58,495 bases of DNA from Gammaproteobacteria bacterium (GCA_016936855.1 JAFGXA010000028.1:1-58495); one strand, 5' to 3'. Counted from the first letter of the stretch, positions 11,906 to 21,885 are shown. The notes: generated by a model not told the origin, from the sequence alone. Numbers and translations: made by a program.

Positions 11906-11954
11906 TGACTTTGAGGTAATAAAATTAGAATTGTTATGAATTGAGGGATTGATT

Positions 11955-12875
11955 ATGCATATTGTTGATATTATTTTGGGAATTACGGGTGTTGCAATTG
12001 TCGGTTATTCTTTGCTATTTGCCGTAAATTTTTTTAAGTATAGAATGGTTATTGCAGATCATGATAGCAAAACTTGCGCTTGGTGGAAGACAGCAATAAT
12101 CGGGTTTTTTGCTTATTTTTTAGATGCTCTTGGTATAGGTAGTTTTGCTGTTACAACTGCCGCTGTGCGCTCCTTTAAACAGGTAAGAGATCTTTACATT
12201 CCAGGCACTTTAAATGTTGCTTTTGCGGTGGCTGCTTTGGTTGAAACTTTGATTTATGTAAAGGCAATTAAGGTTGATCCCGTGACATTTATTAGTATGG
12301 TGGTTTTTAGCACATTAGGTGGTTGGTTAGGAGCTGCTGTTGTTGCTAGATTTTCTGAGAGAATGGTGCGATTGGTTATGGGCATCGCTCTTATGATAAC
12401 TGCATTAGTAATGTTGGCCGGCAATTTACATTTAATGCCAATTGGTGGTTTTGCTATTGGTTTGCATGGTTGGGAATTAATAGTAGCGCTTATTGGTATT
12501 GCTATTATTGGCGCTTTGGGTGCGGTGGGTATTGGCCTATTTGCGCCTTGCATGGCTATGCTCTATTTAATGGGCATGTCTGCCCGCGCCACATTCCCTA
12601 TCATGATGGCAGCCTGTGCTTTTGCCATGATGGCCTCTTCAATTAAATTCATGAAGGAGCGCGCTTATAGTCCAAAAGCCGCTTTAAATTTGGGGTTTTT
12701 TGCTATATTTGGCGTCTTGATTGCCGCCTATATTGTTAAATCCCTACCGCTTGATGTTCTAACTTGGTTAGTTGTTTGCATCATCTTTTATGTAGCAATA
12801 AGCATGCTAATATCAGCTCGGCGCGGCTGGAACAAACAAACAACTGACGAATTAGAGCATGTTATAGCTGGTTAA
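11955..12875 (+). CDS. TauE/SafE-family membrane permease
   Basis: This 306-residue inner-membrane protein has about eight hydrophobic segments arranged as two similar halves. Features typical of the TauE/SafE anion-exporter family are FFAYFLDALGIGSFAVTTAA in the first half and GALGAVGIGLFAPCMAM in the second. Members export sulfite, sulfoacetate or other small anions; the substrate here is unknown. The ATG at 11955 has GAGGGATTG upstream; a TTG six bases earlier is less likely. It stands alone, convergent with the orphan gene ending at 12872 and overlapping it by 4 bases. Confidence 0.85.
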   Translation: MHIVDIILGITGVAIVGYSLLFAVNFFKYRMVIADHDSKTCAWWKTAIIGFFAYFLDALGIGSFAVTTAAVRSFKQVRDLYIPGTLNVAFAVAALVETLIYVKAIKVDPVTFISMVVFSTLGGWLGAAVVARFSERMVRLVMGIALMITALVMLAGNLHLMPIGGFAIGLHGWELIVALIGIAIIGALGAVGIGLFAPCMAMLYLMGMSARATFPIMMAACAFAMMASSIKFMKERAYSPKAALNLGFFAIFGVLIAAYIVKSLPLDVLTWLVVCIIFYVAISMLISARRGWNKQTTDELEHVIAG

Positions 12876-14101
12876 AGATCAGTAAAACTCAACTGTTTAT
12901 TTACGTCTTCTGATTGAGAATCTTCGCTGAACGAAAAGCTAGGGCTCCAAGCAGAAGGTCGTTTGATATCACTAAGACGCCGCTGCTGCTTCATTATTTC
13001 TTTAAACATCGCAATGCTTTCTGTTGATTCTAAATCAACGCTAAGGATTATTCCATTTTCTCTGAAACCCGGAAGATCTTCTTCAATAATACTATAAATT
13101 TCTCTTTGATTATCATCAGGAATTTCAACTTCTCCTAAAGTTGTGTAAACAATAACAACCAGATTATCTGTTGGCTCCATAAGCTGAATTGCATATTTTA
13201 AAGTGGCAGGATTTTCATAGTTAAAGGAAATTAAAGTGAGGTATTGTGGATAGGTATCGAGGCTTTGAGGTGATTGACATATACCAGGAATATCAAATAA
13301 ACGTACTATAACATTGCTATATTCATAAATTAAATATCCTTGATCTTGCAGTGTTGTAAACAAATCGCAAACATCAACTTCTTCTGTTTGCGGAGTATTA
13401 CTGCTTAATGCTCTCATGATCCTATTTCGCTCTGCCCCTTCACTGCTTATTAAGCGAATATCGATTGTTTTTTTTAGAGCAGAAACTAAAGCTGTGTTTT
13501 GACAAAAAACTTTTTCTAGCTTTAGTTCATTGCTCTGCAAATTCCAAATCAGAACAATATCACCAGCAATATTATCATAGAAAGATTCACGACCATCATC
13601 GCTTATTTTAATAGTTGGTAAGTCATGTAATATTCCACAAACACGAGTTCCTTTATCTGTAATATAAATGGAACGTCGTAGGGCGCTGGAACGTAACACA
13701 ACCAAACCACCAAAATTTAATCTTAATAATGAATCTATCGGGCCAGAAATGTATTGATCCTGAGTATCATAATACTTAGCAAAAGGTGTGTCTGCGTAAT
13801 TAGAGATTAGCTCTTTTGCTGTTATTTCATTCCAGCAAGCTCTTGTAGCTTCAGATTCTGAGTATTCGTAGCATCTAGCATCTGATTGAGTAAACATACG
13901 TTCCATATCTAATGCAAAAAGCGCCCTATCCTCTCTTTTATTTGTTCGCATTTCAGATAATAGCCCAAGAGTTGATTCAACCATCATAGTGATATCAAGA
14001 TCTTCTGGTATCTCAGATAGTATTGCTGAATTCAGCATACAACCCATTATATATTCTGATGTAATCTCAAGTTGTTCTGTGGATTCTCTGCTAAGAGTCA
14101 T
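12872..14101 (-). CDS. Orphan soluble protein coupled to lpxK
   Basis: This 409-residue protein is not recognised. It has no signal peptide or membrane segment and is acidic with mixed alpha/beta character (LVVIVYTTLGEVEIP, GIILSVDLEST). The last 35 residues are Ser/Glu/Asp-rich and look disordered (SAWSPSFSFSEDSQSEDV), ending SFTDL. Its ATG overlaps the lpxK stop (TAATG), implying translational coupling to a lipid A gene. The polar acidic C-terminus resembles the type IV secretion signals of Legionella and Coxiella effectors, which is only an inference. Confidence 0.6.
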   Translation of the reverse strand: MTLSRESTEQLEITSEYIMGCMLNSAILSEIPEDLDITMMVESTLGLLSEMRTNKREDRALFALDMERMFTQSDARCYEYSESEATRACWNEITAKELISNYADTPFAKYYDTQDQYISGPIDSLLRLNFGGLVVLRSSALRRSIYITDKGTRVCGILHDLPTIKISDDGRESFYDNIAGDIVLIWNLQSNELKLEKVFCQNTALVSALKKTIDIRLISSEGAERNRIMRALSSNTPQTEEVDVCDLFTTLQDQGYLIYEYSNVIVRLFDIPGICQSPQSLDTYPQYLTLISFNYENPATLKYAIQLMEPTDNLVVIVYTTLGEVEIPDDNQREIYSIIEEDLPGFRENGIILSVDLESTESIAMFKEIMKQQRRLSDIKRPSAWSPSFSFSEDSQSEDVNKQLSFTDL

Positions 14102-15084
14102 TACGATATTTTACTTGCTAAGTTGTGCTGTAGCTTATAAATAACATCTTCAGATGGCTCGATATCAATTAATAAATACCAGGCGTTTTTTATAGGAAGA
14201 TCAGCGCATTTTACAGCATCTTTTTCGGTCATAATAATTGGTAAATTATCATTAAATTTAAAGTCTTGTTCTAAGAAAACGTGATGATCTGGAAAAGGAT
14301 GTTCGATTATGTCAATTTTGAGCTTTTGCAGCGTATCGAAGAAGGATTGTGGGTTGGCAATGCCAGCTATGGCGTGTACTTTTTTATTCGCGAAATAATT
14401 TAGGTTTTGTTTTGTCATTAAGGCTGGGTCCCGGCCTTCGCCGGGATGACGTTGTTGCATATTAATAAATTTAATTGATTTTAGCTTTCGGTATTTTCTG
14501 TCTATTATGAGGTCGCAGGTTTTTAGGCGAGATTTTGGTTCGCGCAAAGGTCCTGCTGGTAAAAGGAAGTTGTTTTGGATCTTTTCGTCAACTAGACAGA
14601 TTTCAAAATCTCGAGCTAGAGCATAATGTTGCAAGCCATCGTCGCTAATTATGATATTGCAATCTGTTGCTTGTTGAATTTTTTGTACAGATGCCGCTCG
14701 ATTGGCGCCGATTACTACTGGGCAGTTGGTGCGTTTGGCAATCAGTAATGGTTCGTCGCCTGCTTCTTGCCAACTATCATTAGCAGTTACTAAATAAGGA
14801 TAATAAGGAGTCCTACTTTTATAACCTCGACTAATTATAGCGGGTTTAAAGCCTTGTTTTTGTAAAAACTTGGTTAGCCAGATGACAAAAGGAGTTTTAC
14901 CGCTACCGCCGGCTGTGATATTGCCCACTATAATAATTGGAATGTTTGAATAGTAAGTTTTAAATAAGTTTATTTTATAGCAAAAATAACGTAATTTTAT
15001 TACTAAAAAATATATTAAAGATAATGGCCATAGTAAGTAGGCTAAGATGTTTTTTTTATACCAAAATTTCGGGGTTTTTATCAT
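14101..15084 (-). CDS. lpxK: Tetraacyldisaccharide 4'-kinase LpxK
   Basis: LpxK phosphorylates the 4' position of the lipid A disaccharide at the inner membrane. The 327-residue protein has an N-terminal membrane segment (about 12-32), a P-loop VGNITAGGSGKTPF at 53-66, SRGYKSR, and the DDGLQH motif at 148-153. Residues around 211-224 (RHPGEGRDPA) are encoded by a GC-rich palindromic repeat inserted in frame; the flanks (SRLKTCDLIID, VHAIAGIANPQSFFDTL) are normal family sequence, so the insert is in a loop and the enzyme is probably active. It lies downstream of msbA, a standard pairing. Confidence 0.95.
   Translation of the reverse strand: MIKTPKFWYKKNILAYLLWPLSLIYFLVIKLRYFCYKINLFKTYYSNIPIIIVGNITAGGSGKTPFVIWLTKFLQKQGFKPAIISRGYKSRTPYYPYLVTANDSWQEAGDEPLLIAKRTNCPVVIGANRAASVQKIQQATDCNIIISDDGLQHYALARDFEICLVDEKIQNNFLLPAGPLREPKSRLKTCDLIIDRKYRKLKSIKFINMQQRHPGEGRDPALMTKQNLNYFANKKVHAIAGIANPQSFFDTLQKLKIDIIEHPFPDHHVFLEQDFKFNDNLPIIMTEKDAVKCADLPIKNAWYLLIDIEPSEDVIYKLQHNLASKIS
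14429..14446. repeat. Palindrome copy 2, inside lpxK coding sequence
   Basis: TCCCGGC and GCCGGGA flank CTTC, with GGTC before and TGACG after. On the lpxK strand it reads HPGEGRDP in frame. It shares its flanks with the intergenic copies at 15122 and 56314. Confidence 0.85.
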
Positions 15085-15121
15085 TTAATTATTTTAATTT
15101 TTGTTTTTATTCGCCTCTGGG

Positions 15122-15139
15122 TCCTGGCGTCCGCCAGGA
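15122..15139. repeat. Palindrome copy 3, between msbA and lpxK
   Basis: TCCTGGC and GCCAGGA flank GTCC, within the shared context CTCTGGG...TGACG. It lies in the 91-base gap between msbA and lpxK, so it would be transcribed if the two form one operon. Confidence 0.8.
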
Positions 15140-15175
15140 TGACGTACAAAACAGGCAGGATGATGTGGGGCTTGT

Positions 15176-16894
15176 TTAAGGCTCACTAAATTGCATCTTA
15201 TAGAGTTTTGCATAATAACCATCCTTTGCTAAGAGTTCAGCATGTTTACCCTGCTCTATGATTTTGCCATCATCCATAACTAAAATTAGATCAGCATGTT
15301 CTACTGTAGATAACCTATGTGCTATTACTAATGTTGTACATTTGTGCATTAAGTTATTTAAAGCATCTTGTACTTTACGCTCTGATACAGTATCTAATGC
15401 CGATGTTGCTTCATCTAGAATTAAGATTGAAGCATTTTTGAAGATAGCCCTTGCTATAGCCAAACGCTGACGCTGACCACCTGATAACATCATACCATTT
15501 TCACCAACCATAGTATCAAAACCCAAAGGTAGCTTATTTATTTCATCGAGTATATATGCTGCATCAGCTGCGTTTCTAATGGCATCAAGATCGACATTAT
15601 CTCCCTTAGCATAAGCTATATTTCGTGCTATGTTGTCGTTAAAAAGTGTAATATGTTGTGACACAAAGGCAAATTGTTTACGTAAATCCCCTAATTGGTA
15701 ATCTTTTATATTTATGCCATCAAGTAAAATCTCACCATGCTCTATATCATAAAATCTTGGTAATAAATTCACTAATGTACTTTTACCGCTGCCAGTGTGT
15801 CCAACTAATGCTACGATCATCCCGGGTTTCACTGTAAGATTTATCGATGACAATATCCTTTTCTCGCTATTGGGATAGGTGAAACATACATTTTTATATT
15901 CAATATGACCTTTTGCCCTCTTAATTAACTTGTCCCCATTATCTACTTCATTAGGTTTATCCAAAACTTCAAATACACTTTCCGCACCCGCTATACCTTT
16001 TTGAATAGCGCTATTTACTTTGGTTAACCTGCGTATTGGTGTAAGCAATTGGATTACAGCAACTAACATTGCACTGAAGCCACCAACTGAAACGGAAAGA
16101 TGCATAAGGTTAATGACCACAACCACCAAAGCTATGGGTAGCGCAATAACAATTTGGACAATTGATGTGCCTAGCGCATTTGTCACTACAACTTTTAATT
16201 CTCTATGACGATTTAATTTAGCAATTTTATTAAATTTATTTTCTTCATAATTTTCGCCATTAAAAGTTCTTATCACCTTTAAGCCATCTACTGCTTCGTT
16301 CGTTGTATGGGTAATGTCAGCAACAGAACTTTGAACATTAACACTAAGTTTTTTAAGGCGCTTACTTGTCATGTGAACAACTATTGCTACAATTGGCCCA
16401 ACTACTATAAATAACAGAGTTAATTTAAGGCTGATAAAGAACATCACACATATTAGACCAATAGCCAAGCATCCTTGTCGAAATATAATAAGCAGTGAAT
16501 CAGAGCAAGCAGTAGCCATTTGCTCAATGTTATAAATCATCAGCGATATTAGTTGTCCCGGGGGATTTGAATCAAAAAAATTCAGCGGTAGTGACAGTAG
16601 TTTTTTAAACACTAATTGTCGCATATCCATAACGACACTACGTCCAACCCGAGTTATAAAGTAATTAGCAAGGAAATTACTAAATCCCCTGGCAATGAAT
16701 ATAATTACAATAAGAACCGGCAACCACTTTAAAAAGCTAGCCTCTCTTGCTATCAAGCCTTTATCAACTAATGGTTTTACCAACCAAGCGATAGCAGCAT
16801 CAGTGGTTGAGGCAAATACTGTGCCTAATATACCTATTGAAAAAGCTACCCAATAAGGTTTAACCAAACTCACTACGCGTGCATACAATCTCAT
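15176..16894 (-). CDS. msbA: Lipid A export ATP-binding/permease MsbA
   Basis: MsbA flips core-lipid A from the inner to the outer leaflet of the inner membrane. The 572-residue half-transporter has six membrane helices in the first 300 residues. Its nucleotide-binding domain carries Walker A VGHTGSGKST, Q-loop FVSQHITLFND, signature LSGGQRQRLAIARA, Walker B ILILDEATSALD and the H-loop HRLSTVEHAD. It functions as a homodimer. Length and order are normal for the family. The start ATG at 16894 lies 34 bases beyond the stop of the small gene upstream, and lpxK follows. Confidence 0.95.
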   Translation of the reverse strand: MRLYARVVSLVKPYWVAFSIGILGTVFASTTDAAIAWLVKPLVDKGLIAREASFLKWLPVLIVIIFIARGFSNFLANYFITRVGRSVVMDMRQLVFKKLLSLPLNFFDSNPPGQLISLMIYNIEQMATACSDSLLIIFRQGCLAIGLICVMFFISLKLTLLFIVVGPIVAIVVHMTSKRLKKLSVNVQSSVADITHTTNEAVDGLKVIRTFNGENYEENKFNKIAKLNRHRELKVVVTNALGTSIVQIVIALPIALVVVVINLMHLSVSVGGFSAMLVAVIQLLTPIRRLTKVNSAIQKGIAGAESVFEVLDKPNEVDNGDKLIKRAKGHIEYKNVCFTYPNSEKRILSSINLTVKPGMIVALVGHTGSGKSTLVNLLPRFYDIEHGEILLDGINIKDYQLGDLRKQFAFVSQHITLFNDNIARNIAYAKGDNVDLDAIRNAADAAYILDEINKLPLGFDTMVGENGMMLSGGQRQRLAIARAIFKNASILILDEATSALDTVSERKVQDALNNLMHKCTTLVIAHRLSTVEHADLILVMDDGKIIEQGKHAELLAKDGYYAKLYKMQFSEP

Positions 16895-16927
16895 ATTTTT
16901 AAAAGCACAATGGTTTCAATAATATTT

Positions 16928-17176
16928 TCAAGAAAACTCTTCTTCATTTAATGCGCAGGAACTCATTATTGCAGCTGATATATAGCAAGCAACTGTTGCC
17001 ACAATGCCCTCTTCTTGTTTTATCTTGTCTAAAATAGCAAATGCTTCATCTTCATTGAAAACATCTGTAGAGGCAAATCCCGTAGAACGCATGGTATCAT
17101 TAATAAGCTCATCAGCTTTTTCCTGTCCCATGGTTTCTGCAAACTTACCAACCAATACTTCTTTTCTAATGATCAT
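16928..17176 (-). CDS. Small protein downstream of a FIST-domain gene
   Basis: This 82-residue protein is not recognised. It is mostly helical, with an acidic middle (STDVFNEDEAFAILDKIKQEE) and a hydrophobic, Cys-containing C-terminal part (VACYISAAIMSSCALNEEE). The ATG at 17176 sits behind a perfect AGGAGG with 7-base spacing, so it is surely translated. It begins 18 bases after the FIST gene and is almost certainly cotranscribed with it. This suggests a partner of the FIST sensor protein, a role not shown by sequence. Confidence 0.75.
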   Translation of the reverse strand: MIIRKEVLVGKFAETMGQEKADELINDTMRSTGFASTDVFNEDEAFAILDKIKQEEGIVATVACYISAAIMSSCALNEEEFS

Positions 17177-17194
17177 GGTCCTACCTCCTCGGCA

Positions 17195-18400
17195 TCAATC
17201 CCTTGCAAGTAACATTATAGTAGTTGTAGTGTTGTGATATCCACTTATCTTATGCTTATCTTTACAAATTTCACCGTAAGTTTCAAAGCCAGCGAATGGG
17301 ACATCTTTTCCAAGAGACTCCTTAAATATGTTAATGCTTTCAGAAAAACGATCATCCAAAATTATCATTCTACAAATACAGTCAAAAAAGAATCCTCCGG
17401 CCAAGTTTGACTTATCAACTTCCGCTAAGGCTTTATTAACGGCTCTTTTTGATGATTCTAACTGTAATTCTTTGTTACTTTTCATGATTGCAAACTGAGT
17501 CCCTTCTAATATTGAGCAAGCAAAATGAAGCGAATCATCCTCTCCTTTTGACAAGGGCACTCTAATTTTGTACTCACCCTCTTTTACAAATAAGCCCATC
17601 TCATAACGTATTAAAAAAGCTCCTATTTCACTAGCATCAACCAACTGATTCACATCTAGGTTTTGACTATTTTTAGCTTCTTCTGCTAAATTATCTTTCC
17701 AAACATCCCAAGCTTTTTTTCCATCGATTTCGTAGACTATGTTATCTTTCGCTTTAGTTACGGTCATCTTTTTTGAAACAGGTATATGTCCGTGATCTAC
17801 AGCCACGTGTACAGGAGGCTTTGAATCAATAATACACATAACCATAGCATTTGATAAAACTTGATCATTGCAAAATACAAAAGTTTTTTCAAACTGCAAA
17901 TAATCTGCGGCAGAACCACCAGCGAAAGCAACCTCAGGACCTAAAAGAAGGCCTGCTGCCATAACAGCATCTTCCCCCCTACCAGCCAACCCATCATTTA
18001 GCAGTATAGCTGACCTATTTGGGAAGGCAGGATCTTTTGGAGGGATTTTGTCTAAAATATTTTTTACGCACTGCTCGGGATGCTCGTTTAATTCACCGCT
18101 AATAGCAACATGAAATTTATACAAATCAGACTTAGATAGTAAAATTAAAACTGCAGAGTCTTTGGCTATTTTTTCGTTAGTAAATTCTCCTCCGGTTGTT
18201 GCACCAATTAAAGGGACATCATTTAGCTTGGAGCGTACAGCACTAACCATAGCCGGCGAATCGTATGATGGCGCCACATACAAGACGGCTAAAGCAATAG
18301 GTAAATCACCAAGCTTTTCTTTGGCTTTTTTTACGAGTAGCAATCCCAGCTCTTTAGAATCACTCCCTTTTTCTAAAACAGTAACCATCTTTAATGACAT
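17195..18400 (-). CDS. FIST N/C domain sensory protein
   Basis: This 401-residue protein has FIST and FIST_C domains. The N-terminal half holds ALAVLYVAPSYD, LIGATTGGEF, the central AILLNDGLAGRGEDAVMAAG and VAFAGGSAADYLQF. The C-terminal half holds ALAEVDKSNLAGGFFFDCICR and VPFAGFETYGEI. FIST domains are predicted small-ligand sensors, often tied to signal transduction; here no kinase, cyclase or chemoreceptor domain is attached. It has no signal peptide, so it is cytoplasmic. The ATG at 18400 has GGAGATG upstream, and a near-consensus promoter lies at 18439-18467. Confidence 0.88.
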   Translation of the reverse strand: MSLKMVTVLEKGSDSKELGLLLVKKAKEKLGDLPIALAVLYVAPSYDSPAMVSAVRSKLNDVPLIGATTGGEFTNEKIAKDSAVLILLSKSDLYKFHVAISGELNEHPEQCVKNILDKIPPKDPAFPNRSAILLNDGLAGRGEDAVMAAGLLLGPEVAFAGGSAADYLQFEKTFVFCNDQVLSNAMVMCIIDSKPPVHVAVDHGHIPVSKKMTVTKAKDNIVYEIDGKKAWDVWKDNLAEEAKNSQNLDVNQLVDASEIGAFLIRYEMGLFVKEGEYKIRVPLSKGEDDSLHFACSILEGTQFAIMKSNKELQLESSKRAVNKALAEVDKSNLAGGFFFDCICRMIILDDRFSESINIFKESLGKDVPFAGFETYGEICKDKHKISGYHNTTTTIMLLARD

Positions 18401-18438
18401 AACTTCATCTCCATCAAGTTAACATTTATTAGAATATC

Positions 18439-18467
18439 ATTATCAAACTACATTGTTACACTGTCAA
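18439..18467 (-). promoter_or_regulatory. Near-consensus sigma-70 promoter for the FIST gene pair
   Basis: On the minus strand TTGACA (18467-18462) is followed after exactly 17 bases by GATAAT (18444-18439). Transcription would begin about 30 bases before the FIST start codon. This is the closest match to consensus I saw in the window. Confidence 0.7.
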
Positions 18468-18507
18468 CATTTCATGCAAGATGTTGATCTCTAGTCAAAA
18501 GGTTTAT

Positions 18508-18535
18508 TTGATTTAAGCTAAAAATCAGATAGACT
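18508..18535 (+). promoter_or_regulatory. Possible proS promoter
   Basis: TTGATT at 18508-18513 and TAGACT at 18530-18535 are separated by 16 bases, about 30 bases before the proS ATG. The -35 is good and the -10 is weak. Confidence 0.3.
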
Positions 18536-18566
18536 TACCCTTTTGATTTTTTTGTGAGATACAACC

Positions 18567-19817
18567 ATGCGCACCAGTAACTTTCTTCTTGCGACTTTAA
18601 AAGAAACTCCAGCTAATGCTGAACTTACTAGCCATAAGCTTATGCTGCGAGCCGGCATGATTCGTAAACTTGCATCCGGAATCTATCATTGGATGCCTTT
18701 AGGTTTAAGAGTTTTGCACAAAATTAGCAACTTAGTCCGTCAAGAAATGGACAAGGCTGGTGCCATGGAGATATTAATGCCTGCCATTTTACCAGCTGAA
18801 CTATGGCAAGAAACTGGACGCTGGGATCAATTTGGTACTGAACTACTAAAAATTCGTGATAGACATGAGCGTGATTTTTGTTTTGGCCCAACACATGAAG
18901 AGGCTATTACAGATCTTATGCGCCATGAGCTTAAAAGTTATAAACAATTACCACTAACGCTCTACCAAATTCAGACTAAATTTCGCGATGAAATTCGTCC
19001 TCGTTTTGGCGTTATGCGCTCTCGTGAGTTTTTAATGAAAGACGCCTATTCTTTTCATGTAACAGAGGAGTCTTTGGAAGAAACCTACAAACAAATGTAT
19101 CAAGTATATACTAATATTTTCTCAAAAATTGGCTTGAATTTTCGTGCCGTCGAAGCAAGTAGTGGTACTATGGGTGGTAAAATTACCCATGAATTTCACG
19201 CTCTAGCGCAATCTGGAGAAGACGAAATAATCTATAGTGACGGAAGTGATTATGCCGCTAATGTTGAAGTAGCTAAAGGCAAGGTTGGAGATAAAAGTCC
19301 TGATGGCAGAGGAACCTTATGTTCAGCAAGAGGTATTGAAATTGGTCAAATTTTTCAATTAGGTAAAAAATATGCCGAGGCCATGAGTTTGCATGTTTTA
19401 GATGAAAGCGGCAAAGCGGTTGTTCCAACTATGGGTTGTTATGGTATTGGTATCTCACGCACTGTGGCGGCTACTATTGAGCAATCATTCGATGATCGTG
19501 GTATTATTTGGCCAAGCGCAATAGCACCATTTAAAGTGGCTATAATTCCTATTAGCTATTATAAATCTTATCGAGTACGAGAAGCCGCTGAAAAGCTATA
19601 TAAAGAATTAAGAGAGCGCAATGTTGAAGTTATCTTGGACGACCGTAAAGAGCGCACGGGCGTTATGTTCGCTGATATGGAGTTAATTGGCATCCCCTAT
19701 CAAGTCGTTATTGGGGAGAGAAATCTCGATAATAATTTTGTTGAACTGAAAAGGCGTAATGGTGATGATGCTAAATTAATTAATTTAGATGAAATAGCTA
19801 ACTTATTTGCTAATTAA
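18567..19817 (+). CDS. proS: Prolyl-tRNA synthetase without the editing domain
   Basis: This class II synthetase charges tRNA-Pro. At 416 residues it is about 155 shorter than E. coli ProRS. Motif 2 ([19 protein letters not shown]), the FGPTHEE loop, motif 3 ([13 protein letters not shown]) and the anticodon-binding C-terminus ([20 protein letters not shown]) are intact. The chain jumps from [11 protein letters not shown] to [11 protein letters not shown] near residue 238. These are the sequences that flank the INS editing domain in E. coli, so the Ala-tRNA-Pro deacylase domain is gone. The flanks look gammaproteobacterial, suggesting domain loss. It overlaps comEC by 8 bases tail to tail. 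Confidence 0.95.
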   Translation: MRTSNFLLATLKETPANAELTSHKLMLRAGMIRKLASGIYHWMPLGLRVLHKISNLVRQEMDKAGAMEILMPAILPAELWQETGRWDQFGTELLKIRDRHERDFCFGPTHEEAITDLMRHELKSYKQLPLTLYQIQTKFRDEIRPRFGVMRSREFLMKDAYSFHVTEESLEETYKQMYQVYTNIFSKIGLNFRAVEASSGTMGGKITHEFHALAQSGEDEIIYSDGSDYAANVEVAKGKVGDKSPDGRGTLCSARGIEIGQIFQLGKKYAEAMSLHVLDESGKAVVPTMGCYGIGISRTVAATIEQSFDDRGIIWPSAIAPFKVAIIPISYYKSYRVREAAEKLYKELRERNVEVILDDRKERTGVMFADMELIGIPYQVVIGERNLDNNFVELKRRNGDDAKLINLDEIANLFAN

Positions 19818-21885
19818 CCAGCAGGGTTACAGCGCCTGTTTGAGCGGTATTGTAAATTTTGCTATGAATCCGAGCGTAGCGCTTGAGGACTTTTTTATTA
19901 GGAAAGTGAAAACGGTTTAAGTAGCCCGTGCTGAACAAAGCTACGTTCGGTGAAACTGTTTTAACAAAATGCCAACTTGATGATGTTGCACTGCCATGAT
20001 GCGGCACTTGTAAGATAAAACTTTTTAGCTTTTTTCCATAATGATTTAATAGAATTTTCTCAGTTTTAGCTTCAATGTCTCCAGTTAAAAGGATTTTTTT
20101 ATTGTGACTAGTAATTTGTAAAACACAAGAAGCGTTATTATGCGTTAAACCCAAACCAAAAATCGGACTTAAAATTTTGAATTCAACTCCATCCCAACTC
20201 CAATCTTCTCCTGCATGGCAAAATTGAGCTTGTTGCTTATGAAAACGATTGGGCACACTGGTTAAAATGTTTTTTACAGGCAGTTTTGCTAATAAAGAAT
20301 TTGCTCCTCCAATATGATCATTATCTCCATGGCTTATAATTAATTTATCAATTTTTTTGATATTTCTAAAACGCAAATATGGAACTAAAACCGCCTCTCC
20401 CGCATCAAAATTCGCAGAAAATTTTGGTCCTGTATCGTAAATCAAAGTGTGATTTCTGGTTTTTATCACAAATGCCAAACCTTGCCCAACATCGAGCATG
20501 GTAAGGCGAATAACCCCATTTTTTAAAAATGGTCTATGATAGAAAAAAATAGGCATAAAACAAAAAATTGCGATCCCGCGCCCCGGCCATCCACGAGGCG
20601 CAAATAAGATAAGTACAGCAATGATAGCTAAAAAAACCAAATAAATATTTGCAGGAGTATGATGATATAAAGCCCATTTTGGTGAATTAAGTTTTGTTAA
20701 AAATAGTGTTAAATAGTTTAAAACATGGGTGTTAATATTAATTAAGTATAGAGCAATAGGTTTATAAAAAAATAATAAAAATAAAGATAGCAATAAAATT
20801 GGCATAATAATTAAGCTTGTCAATGGAATTGCTACAATATTAGCAAGCGGGCTTAAGAGAGAAATTTGCTTAAAATAGTAGAGAAAAACCGGTGTCATTC
20901 CAATAAAAATTAGTATTTGAGCCTTTAGATACTGCCAAATCTTATTAGATTTACCTACGCGATTACTAAAACCATAAATTAATAATGTTACTGCCGAAAA
21001 TGACAAAACTGAACTGGCTGCAAAAATAGTTATCGCATGTAAGGTTGCGACAACAGAAAAGGTCATCAATAAAACTTGCCATATACTAATTGATCGTTTA
21101 TTTAAAATAAGGAAAATAGTGATACTTAACATTAAGATCGCTCGTTGGCTTGGTAATGAGAAACCTGCTAAAAAAGCATAAGCAATTACAAAAAGCCAAG
21201 ATAAAATCATGGCCCAGTAGTAACCAACTATAAAACGCATCAAAAATAGCATGAAAGCAAAAACGAGGCCTACGTGTAATCCAGAAATTGCAATTAAATG
21301 GGCAGTACCACTATTACGGAAAACATTCCATGATTGTTGGTTTAAGTATTGACGCAAACCTAGGGCCAAAGCAACCAATACAGCTCTACTTTCCGGTTTT
21401 GCCGAATGGCCTAATATTTCTTTAGCTAACTTGAGACGTAATAGGTTAACTTCATCTAGAATACTAGGCTTACTTTTTACTCTTCTGTTATAAAAAGAAT
21501 TTACCACATAGCCACTAGCGCCGATTCCTTGCTCAACTAAATATTTCTCATAATTAAATACACCAGGGTCGTGAAAACCATGGACTTTTTTTAGTTTTAT
21601 TTTCAAATGCCAGAGATCCCCTGGTCTAATATTTTGATGACAGTAGTACCAGCTGAGTTTGACCAAAAGAGATTTTGTTAATCCCAAATGCATATTTTTC
21701 TTCAATATAGCATTAAATGTCATATGATCAATATGCTTTATTGGAACATTAACTATGTGTACATTAACAAATAAAGGATGATTTTCTAGTTGCTTGGGAA
21801 GTTGATGGACTGATGGGCAAAGCAATAAACTTAATAGCGCTAAAATTGGCAAAAGATACATTACATTATTATGCAAAACTAACAT
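19810..21885 (-). CDS. comEC: ComEC/Rec2 DNA uptake channel
   Basis: This 691-residue inner-membrane protein forms the channel for single-stranded DNA during natural transformation. It has an N-terminal signal-like segment and DUF4131-type region, the Competence domain with many membrane helices (starting near [12 protein letters not shown] and [12 protein letters not shown], to about residue 450), and a C-terminal metallo-beta-lactamase-like domain ([35 protein letters not shown]). Length is within the family range. The first ATG (21885) and an internal one (21861) both lack a good ribosome site. Confidence 0.93.
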   Translation of the reverse strand: MLVLHNNVMYLLPILALLSLLLCPSVHQLPKQLENHPLFVNVHIVNVPIKHIDHMTFNAILKKNMHLGLTKSLLVKLSWYYCHQNIRPGDLWHLKIKLKKVHGFHDPGVFNYEKYLVEQGIGASGYVVNSFYNRRVKSKPSILDEVNLLRLKLAKEILGHSAKPESRAVLVALALGLRQYLNQQSWNVFRNSGTAHLIAISGLHVGLVFAFMLFLMRFIVGYYWAMILSWLFVIAYAFLAGFSLPSQRAILMLSITIFLILNKRSISIWQVLLMTFSVVATLHAITIFAASSVLSFSAVTLLIYGFSNRVGKSNKIWQYLKAQILIFIGMTPVFLYYFKQISLLSPLANIVAIPLTSLIIMPILLLSLFLLFFYKPIALYLININTHVLNYLTLFLTKLNSPKWALYHHTPANIYLVFLAIIAVLILFAPRGWPGRGIAIFCFMPIFFYHRPFLKNGVIRLTMLDVGQGLAFVIKTRNHTLIYDTGPKFSANFDAGEAVLVPYLRFRNIKKIDKLIISHGDNDHIGGANSLLAKLPVKNILTSVPNRFHKQQAQFCHAGEDWSWDGVEFKILSPIFGLGLTHNNASCVLQITSHNKKILLTGDIEAKTEKILLNHYGKKLKSFILQVPHHGSATSSSWHFVKTVSPNVALFSTGYLNRFHFPNKKVLKRYARIHSKIYNTAQTGAVTLLVN

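Noticed and set aside
20570-20605. GC-rich stretch in comEC (RGWPGRG) as another in-frame repeat insertion
   Set aside because: Only five-base arms pair and the shared flanks of the repeat family are missing, so the evidence is too weak.
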